Counted from the stretch's first letter, positions 22,466-35,468 are shown. The stretch: 64,000 nucleotides of DNA from Combretum micranthum (GCA_024138025.1 JAMXBD010000012.1:1178001-1242000), one strand, 5' to 3'. Notes: a model not told the origin generated them from the letters alone. Program-made: numbers and translations.

Positions 22466-24715
22466 AGCTTCAACCCACGTTGTCGACATTAACTGTAATT
22501 CCTTCGGAGGAGCATTTATCTCGTTGCATAAATTTGACATAATGACAAGATCTCACATGTTTGATTACAGTCTGATTCCATGGTTAACCAAAGTATCTAG
22601 CTCATAATCTTTTATGGCTAGCATATATCCATTCATATGGGCATACTCTCATGAACTTCTTCCATTAATTTTGGGTCTTTTTCATTAACATCTCAACAGG
22701 GTTGTATCGAATGATGCTTCTGTATAGGGTATCTCGCTTAACAAAAAAATGACTTGCCAGACGCTCAATGATTTCTGATCCTTTTTTGTAGCACACTCAG
22801 GATAGCTACCTGTTTGCAAGAAAATTTTGATATCTTGAAACCATGGTTCCTTGATTCAATCACACAGAACGCGGGTTCACTTCTTATTCGGACTTGCAAA
22901 GGTTGTATTTTACTCCTTCAGTGAATTGGATCAAAGAGGCCAGAGTAGCCAATGCATCAGCAAATTGATTCTGAGTTTCGGCACATAAGTGAAGGAAATT
23001 TCTTTGAATTCTGCTAACTCAGCAAGTGATTATGATAAGGAATCAACTTGGGATCCTTAGTTTTGAACTCGCCTCGAGTTTGGAAAATGATAAGTGATGA
23101 ATCTCCAAACACTTCGAGCTCCTCGATATTCATTTGAATTGCCATTTCTCATATGATGCATGCTCGTATTCCGCTACAGTTATTTGTGTAAGGAAACATT
23201 AATCTGGCTGATGCCGGGAATGTTCTTCTTTTGGTGAGATAAGGACTGCCCTATTCCACCCGTATACGTTGGCTGCTCCATCGAAATACAACTTCCAATG
23301 TTGTTTTGGCTTCTGTTTTGCTTCTTGATACCTTCATCTGGAAACTGATCTTGTTCTTCAATTCTTCGTCATCAACTGGGTTTTGCGAGTTGATCAGCTA
23401 AACTTGTCCTTTGATGAACTTTGACTTACATAAGTGATATCAAATTCAGAAGTAGCATCTGCCATTCGAGATTCGAACCAAAGCCGGTTTCGTGCTAAGT
23501 ATCGCAATGGATCATGCTTCGTAATCAACTCTCGAGTAGAAGAGCGTTTACTGTCTAAGTCTGTGCATAACCCATACTAATGCACAGCAGGTTTTTTCTA
23601 TCTCTGAATATTTTGTTTCCATTTGAGAATTTCTTACTAAGTAGTAAACAGCTCTTTCTTTTCCTTCTCATCTTTTTGCAAGTACACACCCATGGATTCA
23701 GGTAAGAATTGTCAAGTACAAGAACAACGGTTTCCCGGTTTTGGAGTAACCAGTATGGTGGATTCGTCAGATTGCTTTATCGATTAAAGGCTTTTTCACA
23801 TTCGTCATTCCATTCAATTAGGGCATTCTTCTTCAGCAGTTTAAACAGCGGTTGGCACTTATCAGTCAATTGTGATATGAATCGAGCAATGTAATTCAAT
23901 TCCCAAAGGCTGATTTCTTTAATGTTTTTGGTGGAGGCAAATCGGAATGCCTTGACTTTAGGCAGGATTTCTATCCCTTTTGGCTAACATGAATCCTAAT
24001 AATTTTCCAGATGTCACTCGAAAGTGCATTTTTCTGGATTCAATTTCAACTGAAACTTCCTTAATCTTTCAAAAGCTTCTTCACCACTACATGATCATCT
24101 CCTTCCTTTGTTTGGCGATATCATCTACATATACTTCACCTCTTTGTGCATCATATCATGAAGTATAGCAAGCATTGTCGTTGATAAGTTGCCGGCATTC
24201 TTGAGACAAAAGGCATGACTTTGTAACAAAAGTTCCCCAGGCTGTAACGAATGTGTTTTGACCTTATCTTCTTCGGCCATTAATATCTTATACCCTGAAA
24301 ATCCATCCATGAATGAAAATAGATGATTTCAGCGGTATTGTCTACTAAAACATCGATGTGAGGCAATGGGAAATTATCTTTCGGGTTGCTTTGTTTAGAT
24401 CTCTGAAATCCACACAGATTTACTTTCCCGTTTTTCTTAAGTACTGGTACTATATTTGATACCCAATCGAATAATCAGAAACCTCAATGAATCCTACTTC
24501 AAGCAACTTTTTTACTTCATCCTTGATTTGGAGGAGTAAATCCGGCCTAAATCGCCTTAATTTTTGCTTTATAGGTTTAAAATTCTCCTTTGTTGGCAAT
24601 TTGTGAACCACAATGGATGGGTCTAAACCGGGCATATCGCTATACGACCATGCAAAACATCCAAGTATTCGGCTAGTAACTTGGTTAAATCTTGTGCCGT
24701 GCTTAGGCAATTTCC
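22466..24715 (-). pseudogene. Ogre-like reverse transcriptase and RNase H, broken by many short indels
   Basis: RT starts near 24710 with GLDPSIVVHKLP, RRFRPDLLLQIKDEVKKLLE and VGFIEVSDY, then CVDFRDLNKAT, WGTF, and the catalytic Y-V-D-D at 24120-24131. RNase H and the integrase zinc region follow to 22466. The reading frame changes every 30-150 bp, mostly through losses of 1-4 bases, while the surviving words match Tat/Ogre polymerases closely. Compared with the well-preserved integrase and ORF1, this is a localised loss of frame. It is not functional as read; consensus error in a repeat-rich assembly is an alternative. Confidence 0.85.
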
Positions 24716-26100
24716 CTATCTATTCCTAGGGTTTTCACTTGTTCCCAAATTAATCACTTCAATGGTTTCGGGAATTTCAATTTCTTGTTCAAATTTTGCC
24801 AAATTTCTTGTGTTCTAAATTGATAATCAATACATCTTCAACGTTAACCAAGTAGAGTTAGAGGTGATATTGATATTTTCATTAATTATACGTGAGATAT
24901 CCTGAACTTCATCACAATTGTCGGATTGGTTGATATGAATGAGGAATGTATGAGAATATGTACTGGAAATAAATTTCATTAAACTGGGACGGTGTTTAAG
25001 TACATTATTTGAGCATCACATAATACTGAAAACACAAAACACAAATTAGTCTTAGATAAGTTCTTACTTAAAAGACTTAATACTAGCGCAAGGCAGAACC
25101 AATTTTCAAGATCATTTTTTGGATGAAGCATCTTCTTTGTCATCTGGCTGTGGATATGATGTGGCTTTGGAAAGGAATGGCTGATGTGAGGAATTTTGAT
25201 GATTGGATCATACTTCTTGTCGAGCTTCTCCTTTCATTTGGTTTTTCATTTTGCCACTTCAGCCAAGTGGGGAATAACCAGTCAAAGGTTCCCACCTGAG
25301 TTTCTTTTCATCATTCATCATACAGACTTTCAAACATTTGAAGCCGAAGTCTTCTTCTCTTCTTTTCCAATGTAAGGGACAGCTGTCTCTTGTAAATGGC
25401 ATAATCCTGTTCTCCCATAACAGTGATGAGTTGACCATTGGCTATAATTAACCTTCTGGTGCAGGCTTGAGGTATTGCTTGGCAGCATGGATCCATGGTC
25501 TTCCAACAGCAGATTGAATGTTCTGGGGATATCAATCACTTGGAAAGGAATAATGAAATTTGAGGCCCGATGGTGACTTTAACTCACTTCACCTATTATA
25601 TCTCTTTTTGACCATCAAAAGCACGAACACAAGTAGAGCTTGGTTTGATGTCTGACGGTTCAATTCCAATAGGCTCAAAGTGGCTAAGGGGCACACATTC
25701 AAAGAGGATCCATTGTCACTAATACTCGAGAGCGATCTTTCCACAGCTTTTGACTACGATGAAGAGGGCCTTGTTATGTTGATCCCTTCTCTCTCCAGTT
25801 CTTCAGATGAAAATGATTTGCTATTTGCAAAGATTGAGTTGATGATCTGAAGGTTTGTACACTTCTGGAACTTTCACTTTTTAAGGTTTGAAAGAGCCTC
25901 ACGGTGTACATTAGAGTAATCAGCAGACTCATGAGCGATATTTGGGCAGGTATTTTGGCAATGCTCGACAACTTGTATTCACTTGCTTCATCAGTTTTGC
26001 CAATGCTGACTTTTCTTCATCTTTCTTCTTCTTCATTTTGCTGCTGTGGCATATTCACAGTTGCATTTTTCCGGTCGACTCATAAACTTTCTGAGCGAGT
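24716..26100 (-). pseudogene. Ogre-like protease region
   Basis: The minus strand reads IDIPRTFNLLLEDHGSM, SSLHQKVNYS and GQLITVMGEQDYAIYK (25311-25539), which match the C-terminal part of the Tat/Ogre aspartic protease segment (I-P-x-x-F-N-L-L-L-G-R-P-W-I and G-A-x-P-S-S-L-H-Q-K). Frames shift repeatedly. The catalytic D-S/T-G was not located with confidence. Ogre elements usually have an intron between protease and RT; AT-rich 24720-25100 is a possible place but splice sites were not verified. Confidence 0.65.
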
Positions 26101-27930
26101 AAGGCACCAATGGCCATTGAAGCATGATTTACGCTTTATAATCAAATGGAGCGGCTTTAATCATCACAGCAAGGGGTATCTGAAAGGTATAGTTCCTAGG
26201 CTTTGATGAAGTTGATCATCTTCATTACCTTTGCCTATTTCGATTTTGATGGTTCTAGGTCACCTTCGATCATACCACAAACTCGTCTTCTTTTGCTTCT
26301 TATCTTCTCTTCAAATTCGGACCCTTCCAGTGGAGGAGCGTCAGCATAGACACGGGGCTCAAACAGTAATCATTAAATACTGGTATTTTCATTCCGGGTT
26401 CCAATGGTTGGATCTCAGCCTGATACTTTCCATAACTCAGCTGTGTGCTCGATCCTTGGTTTCGGGATCAACATTTTAGAATCTTCTTTTTTTAATAGTT
26501 CTTCTTGTAGTAGCTTGTAAATAGCAGGTGGTTTTGGTGCGGTCTCTTAATTCATATGAGCAAATGACCCTTCGAAGGTTCAATACTTGTTCTATGGTGA
26601 TTGGCAACTCATCCAGATTGTTTCTTGATCGGCACTTCAGCGGTGATCATATTGATGATGGTCCATGGCTTGGCAGTGGGTTAGTAGAGACGTTTGGAGT
26701 TCAATGAAATCCAATGGATGACTTTTGCATCAATAAGATCTTGGATTTTATGCTAAGCCTCCAGCATCTGTGTGAATGCCGATTTGCCCATGTGATATTC
26801 ACACTTCAGCTCAGGATTGTAATTTCTAGGCTTTAAGTCTTCCCTAGGAACTTCAAGATTGATAGATTATCGGCCCTTAATTTAGCTAATATTGGCTAAG
26901 GGAACGGAATTCGAGTGAAGTTCGCCTGTTGAACCTTGATTGTTGATTTGGGATTGCACTTTGTTGAGTTGATCCTTATTCTGATTTGATTCTGATTTGT
27001 TGACAACACGAATGATTAGTAGGGCCAGTTGCATCGAAGTATTGACATGCTGACGGTTGAATCTTTCCTTTGTATGGGACATTTCTCCGGTGCAGTATAT
27101 TTCTTTTCTTGTTGCAATTTTCTGCGAAATTGCATTCTCAATCTGCACCAGCTATCACCACTTGAGAACTTGCTGATGCATGCCCAATAGATGGGAAAAG
27201 AAAGGTTCCTTGTGTGTTGATAAAAGTGAAAGTGAGGTCTTTTCAGGCATGGGGTGGTGATTGCAGCAATGCTTCCAGCGCTGAGCATATTCTTGAAAGT
27301 TCTTCTTTCTTCTTCTTCAGATTGCTTAAATCCCATACGAGGGCGCCATTCAATGTTAAACTTATACTGATTAAAAATGCCCTAGCCAACTTGTCCCAAG
27401 TATCAATTTCTTGGTGGTCTAATTGGGCGTACCAGGCCAAAGCAGCACCAGTAAGACTGTCCTGGAAGGTTTGCACCATCAGCTTGTCAAACTTTGCGTA
27501 TTGCCCCATTCGTCGTACATACAATCTGGTATGCATTAGGGCAACCTGTCCCGTCATATTTTTCAAATTTGGTGCCTTAATTTCTCAGGGAAGGCACCTT
27601 CTCATATTGAGGCAGATTCAGATTGCGGTTGATCAAAACCATCGAACGTCTTCATTTTCTCAAACAGTTTCTTCCATTTCTTTAGCCTGAGCTTCCAGTT
27701 TCTTCTTCAACTCAGCCGCATTAAACTCATTTGGTGACTCCTCTTGCTGAATAAGCTGTCCTTCAATTTCTTTCCTTTCTGTGCCTTGAAGATTCTTCAG
27801 AAGTGGGGGTCTTAAGTTGTGCAAGACTGTGTTAAGCCTGCATCTGTTCAGCGATTAAGGAGGGTTTGTTCCACGGTGTTGAGTCTTTGCTCATTGGTCT
27901 GGTCTGTAGGGTTGCTCCGGTGTTAGACAT
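26101..27930 (-). pseudogene. Ogre-like gag
   Basis: ATG at 27930-27928 opens MSNTGATLQTR. The capsid core is seen at 27560-27250: KFDKLMVQTFQDSLTGAALA, WYAQLDHQEIDTWDKLARAF, then SLTLNGALVWDLSNLKKK after a frame change; downstream pieces near 27100 fit EKEMVT-like and C-terminal Gag regions. These match Tat/Ogre Gag (Q-D-S-L-T-G-x-A-x-x-W-Y-x-Q-L). Frameshifts are frequent. No CCHC knuckle was found, as is common for this lineage. Confidence 0.82.
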
Positions 27931-28358
27931 CTTAGCTCGGGATCTGGTACAATAGGGCTTCTAACGGCTTGGACGCTATCTTTCAAGTTTTTGACTAAAC
28001 TCGAATTTGCTAGACTGGACATTTATCATTTATTAATATTTTTTTTTAAAAGAATAAATGAATTAATATACATATGCAAGAATGTAGATATGCTATCATA
28101 GATGCAAATGGGGATATTGACCAATGATTTAAAAAAAAACATTTGTATTAAAGATAATGTTTAACATAAAAAAATTTCTAATGGTTTAGAAACCTTATTT
28201 CCTAGTGACTGAATTAAAACTACTTTCTAATGGTTTCAAAGAACCTTGATTCCTAAGGACTAAACCTAAACCAACTAAACCAGTCTTCTTGTCTTAGTAG
28301 GGCAAACAATCTTGTCTTCCAGGGCTAGAATTTTTTTGAGCTGCCTTCAACTCAGCCT

Positions 28359-29798
28359 CTAAGAATGAAATTCTGCTTCCAGCACTTTGCAGACGATCCA
28401 CCATTTCCCTCTCTCTTTCTTGGAAATCTCGGTGACATACTTCCAGGCGAGCCGAAACAGCTTCCATGTAAGCAGTTGTTTCAGGGTCAGGTTCGATGGT
28501 GCTGGTTGAAGGATATCGGGAGCTTCATATCGAATATCCTTATTCTTCTTCATTTGGCTAGCCACATACCACCTGGTTGCTCTATACTTCGTTGTTTCCT
28601 TATTTTCTGGCTCGACTTCAAAAATCGGCTTCACCTCTCTATTTTCCCATATAGCTCGGATTTGATTTAGCTTGAATTCTTTAGCTGGTAGTATCTTGGT
28701 TGGATCCAGATAATCTAGAGTGACTTGCTCCAAATTAGGCTTGACAGTAATATCTTGCAGCATACCATACTGTCTGATAACACTTGAGGGATAATAAACA
28801 GTACAGCCGGTGAGTCCAATTAGGGGTACTGCCATATATTCCTTGCAACTTAGGATGGCTGCAGGGCTTTTGAACCAGCGAGCTTGCCACATCATGTCTT
28901 CAGGTGGCATGTCTTCAAGAATGGCAATTATATCCCATAGCGGATGATCATCTTCCATGTGGACCCTTTCAGCAAAGGATTGGATGAGATCATATTTCAG
29001 ACTGATGAGGGATCCATTAGCCAAGTCTTTTCCGTAGTGCTTAATGTGGCTAGCAAACCAAATTATCAGTAAATGCATGCTTGCTTTGAACTTGCCTTGT
29101 CCTTTAGACTTGATGTGAGTCAGACTATGGACTTGTTCGGCTAGAAGAGCGGGAACATAGGATTTTCCAGCTAAATATTGAGAAACCAGCTCTATGACCC
29201 GAAAGTGGATGAACAAATTGCCATTAGGGAAGAGAATAGTTGCAAAAGCAGCTACTATGAAGGCATTAACCTGGTTTTCTTCCCAAACTTCAAGTGGTAT
29301 ACTAAAAGTGGATCGGTTGCTTTTAAAGTATTCAGGAGTTCCAAACCAGTCCATCAGTGTGTTTAGCCGGATGCAATATTCATTACAATCTTTGATGGCT
29401 TCAATTATTGGTCCCCTCTTGATCCCCAAAAATTCTGATATAACACGGACCGGGCTATGTTTGAAGTTCGGAACATAGATTCCTTCAGAGGTAGGAGGTG
29501 CTTAGAGTAGCCTAGTATATTCCTCAATGGTCGGGCTAAGTATATGCTGACCCAAACGGAAGACAGCTTCTTCAGGTTCCCATAGATGAGTGAGGGCTCG
29601 GAACATGGTGAATGGAACATGGATCTTTGGTAGGTTGAGGATCAGGCCTAACCTATCCTCAATGAATGACTTTTGGACTGGAGTAAAACTGACAAACCAT
29701 CGGTCCAGTAGGAGCATCGGATCCTTGAAAGGTTCCACTCGATTTTCTCTAATAAGGCGAGCCCATAAGCTATCGCTACTGTCGGTTGAAGACATCAT
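28359..29798 (-). pseudogene. Ogre ORF1, plant-mobile-domain-like protein, one internal stop
   Basis: The frame starts at 29798 (MMSSTDSSDSLWARLIRENR) and runs about 480 codons to 28359, interrupted by one TAA near 29502-29504 after PTIEEYTRLL; the frame continues APPTSEGIYVP. Features: LLDRWFVSFTPVQKSFIEDR, FTMFRALTHLWEPEEAVFRL, VWEENQVNAFIVAAFATILF, PNGNLFIHF, then a C-terminal basic and coiled-coil-like region (ETTKYRATRWYVASQMKKNK). This fits the ORF1 product of Ogre elements, which resembles the plant mobile domain (DUF7745-type) and has no known biochemical role. It is the best-preserved long frame in the element and precedes gag, as in known Ogre copies. Confidence 0.85.
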
Positions 29799-30339
29799 TT
29801 TCTGAAAATTTTTTTAAAAGGTATAAGCTAATATTTACAAGATTTTTTAATTTTTTGACAGCTTTTATATTTTTTTGAATTTTCTTTTTTTTTAAGTATT
29901 TACATATGTACATTTATATTTCAACTTCATTTTTTTAGAAAAAGTTGGTCATATCCCATGCTAATGAATGCATGATTTGGTAGGGTTCTATAGGTTCCCC
30001 GATTTAGTAGTACTAAACCGGAGTGGGAGGACATTTCTTGATCTAGAGGGTGGAAAGCCACAGCTCCCGGACCTTACTTCGTCCTCCTCGCTTAGGCTCT
30101 TAAGACGGCCCTGGTACGACCGTATCTAGCACACATTCATGCTAATGCAAATGCAAATGCAAACAAAGAAATCAAACTTTTGTTTTCTATTTTTCATATT
30201 TGCAAGGCTAGTATATATTTACAAAACAATTATTCAAGATAATATAAAGAATCATATATTCACAAAAATTGAGCAAGGATAAATTTAAAATTTAAATTCC
30301 TAAGTGGCTAGCCCTCTTTTTTTAAAAAAAAAATTTTAC
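29799..30339. other. Leader of the Ogre-like element
   Basis: Untranslated region between primer-binding site and ORF1. AT-rich with A-runs and a short AATGCA repeat near 30138-30165. No gene seen. Confidence 0.7.
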
Positions 30340-30358
30340 TCCCCAGTGGAGTCGCCAA
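30340..30358 (-). other. Primer-binding site of the Ogre-like element
   Basis: The minus strand reads TTGGCGACTCCACTGGGGA two bases inside the 5' LTR. This is the sequence type used by Tat/Ogre elements, reported to pair with tRNA-Arg; the tRNA identity is from memory of the family. Confidence 0.75.
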
Positions 30359-30360
30359 GC

Positions 30361-32966
30361 TGTCGAGCCTGGATTTTTTCCACTAAATCTGATCTGGTTC
30401 ATTTCTCATAACCCGATTCACATTAAACCCGAACCCATTTAACATGAATCCTCGACTAGGGGTTAAAAGAAATTTTTGAAAATTTTTTAGAGTCGCCACC
30501 CGATATAAATCGGGAAAAAATAAAAGCTAGGATCAATGGGTCGGTTGATCCTAACTTAGCTAATAGTCTGCGAAAATTTGATTTGAAAAAAAAACAAACT
30601 TTTAAAACCAGATATCATGGATTCGGGGGCTAAACTATTAAAATCAAATCGGTTACCACTTTTGGAATTTTAAATTTATAATCTATCCTTTATATGCTCA
30701 AAAATTCAAATAAAACATTATAGCACAGATGTTTATAAGTCAAATCATTCATTTTTTTATTTTTTTATATGCTTTTCTTCATTTTTTTTTTTTTAGAATA
30801 CCAATATTAACAAATATATTTCCTTTTTTTAAAAAAAAAACTTATATTTACGAAATAGTTATTCACAATATTTAAAAAACAAAAACATTTTTTTTTTAAT
30901 GTCGTCCCGCAGGTGCCTACGTACTCGCTAATCGAGATCAGACAAAACGTAGTTCTTTTAAAAAAGAACTTAATTTGTTGATCAATTTTATATTTTTGAA
31001 CTCTTTTCACTTTAAGTTCATTAAATTTTCAAGTTTTTATAAAAAAATTATTTTTGATAATCCTATGATCTAATCAATTGATTTTTTATTTTATGAAAAC
31101 ATATTTTTCTAAGTCCGAAAATCATTTTTTTTTTAGAAATTTTGTTCTTTGGAAAATCCAATTTTATTATTTTTATTTATTTTTTTATTTATTATCATTA
31201 TTTTTATTTTTATTTATTATATATATATATATTTTTTTTAAAAAAAAATCATCACATAAATTCACAACATATTCAGAATATATTAAAAAATATTAAAATC
31301 ATTTTTCATGCGTTAAATAGGCATTTTCTAAAGCAATTTATGTATAAACACATATTAAAAATATTCAAAAAAATATCAAAAAAATAAATTTATATAAAAA
31401 ATAATTATTTATATTTTTCTGGATTTTTCTGTATTTTTTATGAATTTTTATGAATTTTTTACTATTTTTTGCTATTTTTTAGTATTTTCTGAAATTAATT
31501 ATATAATAAACTATTAATAAAATAATGCGGATTAACCTGGACCGTCGGATGAAGCGGACGAAATTTGGAGCGTCGATCTCGCTGACCAATCTGGATCGTC
31601 TGATCTTGTTGACTCGATCTGAGCTGTCTGATCGCTTGATGAAATCTGGGCCGTCTGATCTACTTGATTAAATATGAGCCACTAATCTGCTTGATTGAAT
31701 CTGAGCCGCTGATCTGCGTGATTGAATCTGGACCGTCTGATTTGCTTGATTAAATCTGAGCCGCTGATCTGCTTGATGGAATCTGGACCGTCTGATATGC
31801 TTGATTGAATCTGGACTGTCCGATCTGAGTTGACCGTTGACCGATGACCGACGACCGTTGACCGATGACCGACCGGGTTGGATTCGGATCTTCGGGTCGG
31901 ATCTCGGAGCTCCGGCGGGTGAAGAAGACGATGACGCGACTTTTCGGGGCGGATTCCGGCGGCTCCGGTGGTCCTCGGTGGCTGGAAGCTTGTCGGCCCG
32001 ACTCCTGTTGCGACGGCGCGTCCTTTGGTGGTGGTGGCATTCACTCAGAACGGCGGCAAGCGGCGGTTCCGGCGGTGGTTGTACGGCGGCGTTGAAGAAC
32101 AAAATTAAAAAAAATTTTCAGAGAGAAATCCGATTAATTCGAACAAATCTAAGCACACTAAATCATCCAAATCAAGTTTCTAACATTGTTACAACACTCA
32201 ATTTAGATTAAATCTGATCTAATCAATTCGAATTTGAAAAATTCGAATTCTATACCCTAAATTCAAGAATTTCGAATTAGCTTTGCTATGTATGTGTTTT
32301 CTTGAAATTGACTTGTGCCTTTTGCTTCTAGGACCTCCTATTTATAGGTTGCAAGCTCAATTTTCAGTTTCGAACAGTTTCAAAAATGAATCAATTTTTG
32401 CCCCTTGATTTTTCCACGAATTTAATTAATAATTTGGGTTTGATTCAATCTTATAACTGATGAATTGATGATTGTTTTCACATTCCATGTCAGATCCATC
32501 TAATGTATGTAGATTAATTGTCCAATCTTTCCAATTCTTGTAACTCCTCAATTGAATGCAATTGAATGCTCACAAATTGCATTTTTTTCCAATTTTTTTT
32601 TATACGAATTTTGTGACTTTTGGGTTGTTTTTGCACTAATCTTTCATGTTCTATAACCACTTTGCAATTCCATCATCAATTTTGACAATCAATGTTGTCT
32701 TGTCAGTTAAAAACCGATGCAAAGTAAGGCAAAAAGTCACTTTGAAAAGGCAAAAATGATAAAAAGGCAAAAATTTGCCTTTGCTAGGGTTTGAACTTGT
32801 GTCCTTGAGCTTGAGTGTGTGTTAGGGTCAATGCATTTAACCAACAGGCCATTTGGCCTGTGCCTTGATCACTTAGCCAACTTCATCAATACTTAAGGCT
32901 TTTTAAAAAAATGAGTTTAATTAAATTTTAAGCCTTAATTAATTGGGCAAAAATTGGGTGTCTACA
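30361..32966 (-). repeat. 5' LTR of the Ogre-like element
   Basis: 2606 bp, same structure as the 3' LTR: 27-bp array at 31550-31815, GC-rich island, TATA box near 32337-32348 and tRNA-like segment at 32785-32881. A 9-bp repeat-type insertion near 32555 (TTGAATGCAATTGAATGC) distinguishes it from the 3' copy. Confidence 0.93.
32785..32881 (-). other. tRNA/SINE-like segment in Ogre-like 5' LTR
   Basis: The A-box-like and B-box-like motifs seen in the 3' LTR are kept here in the same order, with one substitution between them (AACTAAC versus AACCAAC on the plus strand). Confidence 0.5.
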
Positions 32967-32971
32967 ATTAT

Positions 32972-33768
32972 ATATGGGCCATAAAAGTATGAATTACATC
33001 TTTACCCAGGGAGAGCTGAATTTGAGATAGAGAAGATGATTGGAGCTAATCATGGACTATATGTGGATAATCAATACCATCCTAGAAAGGCGAATGTAGT
33101 TGTAGACACCTTGAGTAGAAAAGCGAGTTCATAATTTAGCAGCTTTGATCATCTCTAAACGTCAATTGATAGAGGATATGAGGTAGTGACCAAACAAGTG
33201 GGCACAAGAATGTCAAACTTGCAGATTCGGCCTACTATTATAGAAAGAATCAAAGCAACATAAGTGGATAATCTAAGTATACAGGAGGTAAAGAAGAGGA
33301 TGGAAGTAGGCAAAGCAACTAAGTTTCACATTAATAGTGAAGGTGTCATGAGATATAAAGGAAAGTTATGCTAGCTAGAGTAAGGAGAACTTAAGAAGGA
33401 GTTACTAAAAGAGGCACATTGCTCAAGTTATTCAATTCATCCGAGAAGTAACAAGATGTGTCATGATCTGAAGAAGATGTATTGGTGGAATAATATGAAG
33501 AAAGGGGTTGCGAAATATGTATCTAAGTGTTATACATGCCAGTTGATCAATATTGAGCATAGAAGACCAGCAAGTGAATTATCTATATCTCAATGGAAGT
33601 GGAAGCACATAACCATGGATTTTGTTTCAGCTCTACCTAGAACCAGAGAAAGGTTTAGTTCGGTATGGTGATTATAGATAGGCTTACTAAGATAGCCTAC
33701 TTTATACCAATTAAAACTAGGTATACCATGGAACGGTTAGCAAAGTTATATATCAAAGAGATAGTGAG
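32972..33768 (+). pseudogene. Element A RNase H end and integrase N-terminal half
   Basis: Picks up where 18011 stopped: GHKSMNYIFTQ-like, GELNL and ELIMDY words complete RNase H. Integrase follows: CHDLKKMYWWNNMKKGVAKY and VSKCYTCQLINIEHRRPA give the C-C half of the H-H-C-C zinc finger; WKWKHITMDFVSALPRT supplies the first catalytic Asp; then VIIDRLTKIAYFIPIKT. It ends at EIVRL where the Athila-like element is inserted. Stops and frame changes occur. Confidence 0.87.
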
Positions 33769-33773
33769 GTTGC

Positions 33774-35389
33774 TAATAAAGTTATATTTTATACACTTTA
33801 CATTGAAAAATTTATGATAAATTGTTATTGATTTTACAAAAATCTTTAGAAATTGGTGCTTAAGTCTACTTAATTTGGTATTTCAGGTCTTGAAGTAATT
33901 AGAATGGAATTATATGGAATACAGAGGAGTTTTATGCTAATTTGAAGAAAAAAAATTATCAAAGCCGACCATTTCATTAATTAGGCTACAGACCTTCATT
34001 GTAAATAGAGGCAGCTTTCAACAGAACAAAAAAGGCCGCTAGCTTTCATTGCAAATTTTCACTAGCCTTCGTATTTTGAATGTATGTCGGCTACTGGGAA
34101 ATCTATGCTGCCAGCCTTAGACCGGCATTGCTTATCCACTTAATCCAATTCATTAAAGCATGCTTCAATGCTGTCAGAGTTTCAACCAGCTTATTCCTAC
34201 ACCGCCTAGGTATGCCACCAGCTTACAATGTGAAACCACTAGTGTCCATTGTAATGGATGACATTTCTTTGAATTTGCTTATAAAATTCATAGGGGTGTT
34301 GCATAGAAAGAACATACGAATTTCTATCATATTTCCATTAGATCTAAAGTAGAATATAGATCCTAGATTAGATCTGTAAGAGAGTTGTTCCGGATTTAAA
34401 GTTTTTGATTTTGAAGCCCTATAATCGACTTGGAGGATTGAAGATTAAACTTTTGTGAAGTTTTGGCAACTAAGGGTCTTCGTACTTATGTTAATTGGAT
34501 TGGTGATCTTTGAACCTTTCTATTGTTTATGCAATCCAATTCTTTGATTTTAGTGTTTAATATGAATTCCTTTGTAATAACTCTTTTGATTTGTGTTGTT
34601 CTAAGTTTTTATTGTGGAAATATGATGAAACCCTAGGATTACTAATAGGATGATTGTAATTATGTTATAGAATTATTAGATTTGTGGAATATTCATGTTA
34701 TAATTCCTATTATAAATCATGTTTCTTATTTGAACTGGGTTTATAGGGATCTTCATATCTTTGAAAGGAAATTAGGGTTCATAAGGAATTCTTAAATTTA
34801 GGTTAAATAACAATTGCAGAAGCGGCGATATTTAATCTGATTTAGAAATTATCTTAAGAGTTCCATGCAATGTTTTGGATTAGTTTCCCACTAAAGAATT
34901 AGGAGAAATTGATTTAAGGCATTAGTCAATCATAGAATTAGAAAATTCATGATTATGAATTAGATTCCACTATTAATTTGTGTAGTGGAAGCTAATGGAT
35001 TAATTTGTGGTTTTAAAGATTTTAAAACTTGGAAGAAGATTAAGGTATTTAATAATTTCATATGAATATCCACATAGCTAATAGTTATTATAACATGATA
35101 GCAATATGATTAGTGAAACTAAGGTAGATTCTATTTTACCCAACCCCAATCAATATATCTTTGTCAAACACTCTCTCTGCTCTTAGTGATAATTATAATC
35201 TAGGTTTAGTAGTAGTTAGTTAGTAAATTCTTTAAATCGATTGCCTGAATAATAGTAGAAGCTAATACATATTTAGTAGTTAAGTAAACCTCGTGGGATC
35301 GACACTCTATTCATCATCACATTACTTGATCTAATCCAGTATACTTGTTGGAAGAATTCGCTTATATATATTATATTTGTGGTGGATCA
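33774..35389 (+). repeat. 5' LTR of element B
   Basis: 1616 bp. It includes a GGCC-rich motif block at 33960-34240, TTGAAGCCCTATAATCGACT-type conserved text and an A/T-rich 3' half. It aligns with 42150-43682, which is about 80 bp shorter, mainly through loss inside the motif block. Confidence 0.9.
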
Positions 35390-35394
35390 AGCTG

Positions 35395-35415
35395 TTGGTG
35401 TCTTTGCTAAAGATT
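35395..35415 (+). other. Primer-binding site of element B (Athila type)
   Basis: TTGGTGTCTTTGCTAAAGAT corresponds position by position to the Athila site TTGGCGCCGTTGCCGGGGAT, with mostly C-to-T and G-to-A changes. Confidence 0.7.
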
Positions 35416-35468
35416 ATCTTAATATTAAACTACCTTAGTTATATTATTAATTTAGGTGCATTTCACAA

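Larger units (their letters stand above)
18017..32966 (-). mobile_element. Ogre/Tat-like Ty3/gypsy element (14.95 kb) nested in element A
   Basis: Two long LTRs (18017-20604 and 30361-32966) begin TGTCGAGCC and end GTGTCTACA on the plus strand. The insertion is flanked by a perfect 5-bp duplication ATTAT (18012-18016 and 32967-32971). On the minus strand the order is 5' LTR, primer-binding site, ORF1, gag, protease, RT-RNase H, integrase, tandem-repeat 3' region, polypurine tract and 3' LTR. An extra ORF1 before gag, large size and 3' tandem repeats are hallmarks of the Ogre group. The LTRs look about 97-98% identical by eye, so insertion is fairly recent, yet the protease-RT part is badly broken. 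Confidence 0.93.

Noticed and set aside
18017..32966. Endogenous pararetrovirus as an alternative to an Ogre-like element
   Set aside because: Long LTRs, target duplication, integrase and Ogre ORF1 are present, and no movement-protein region was seen.
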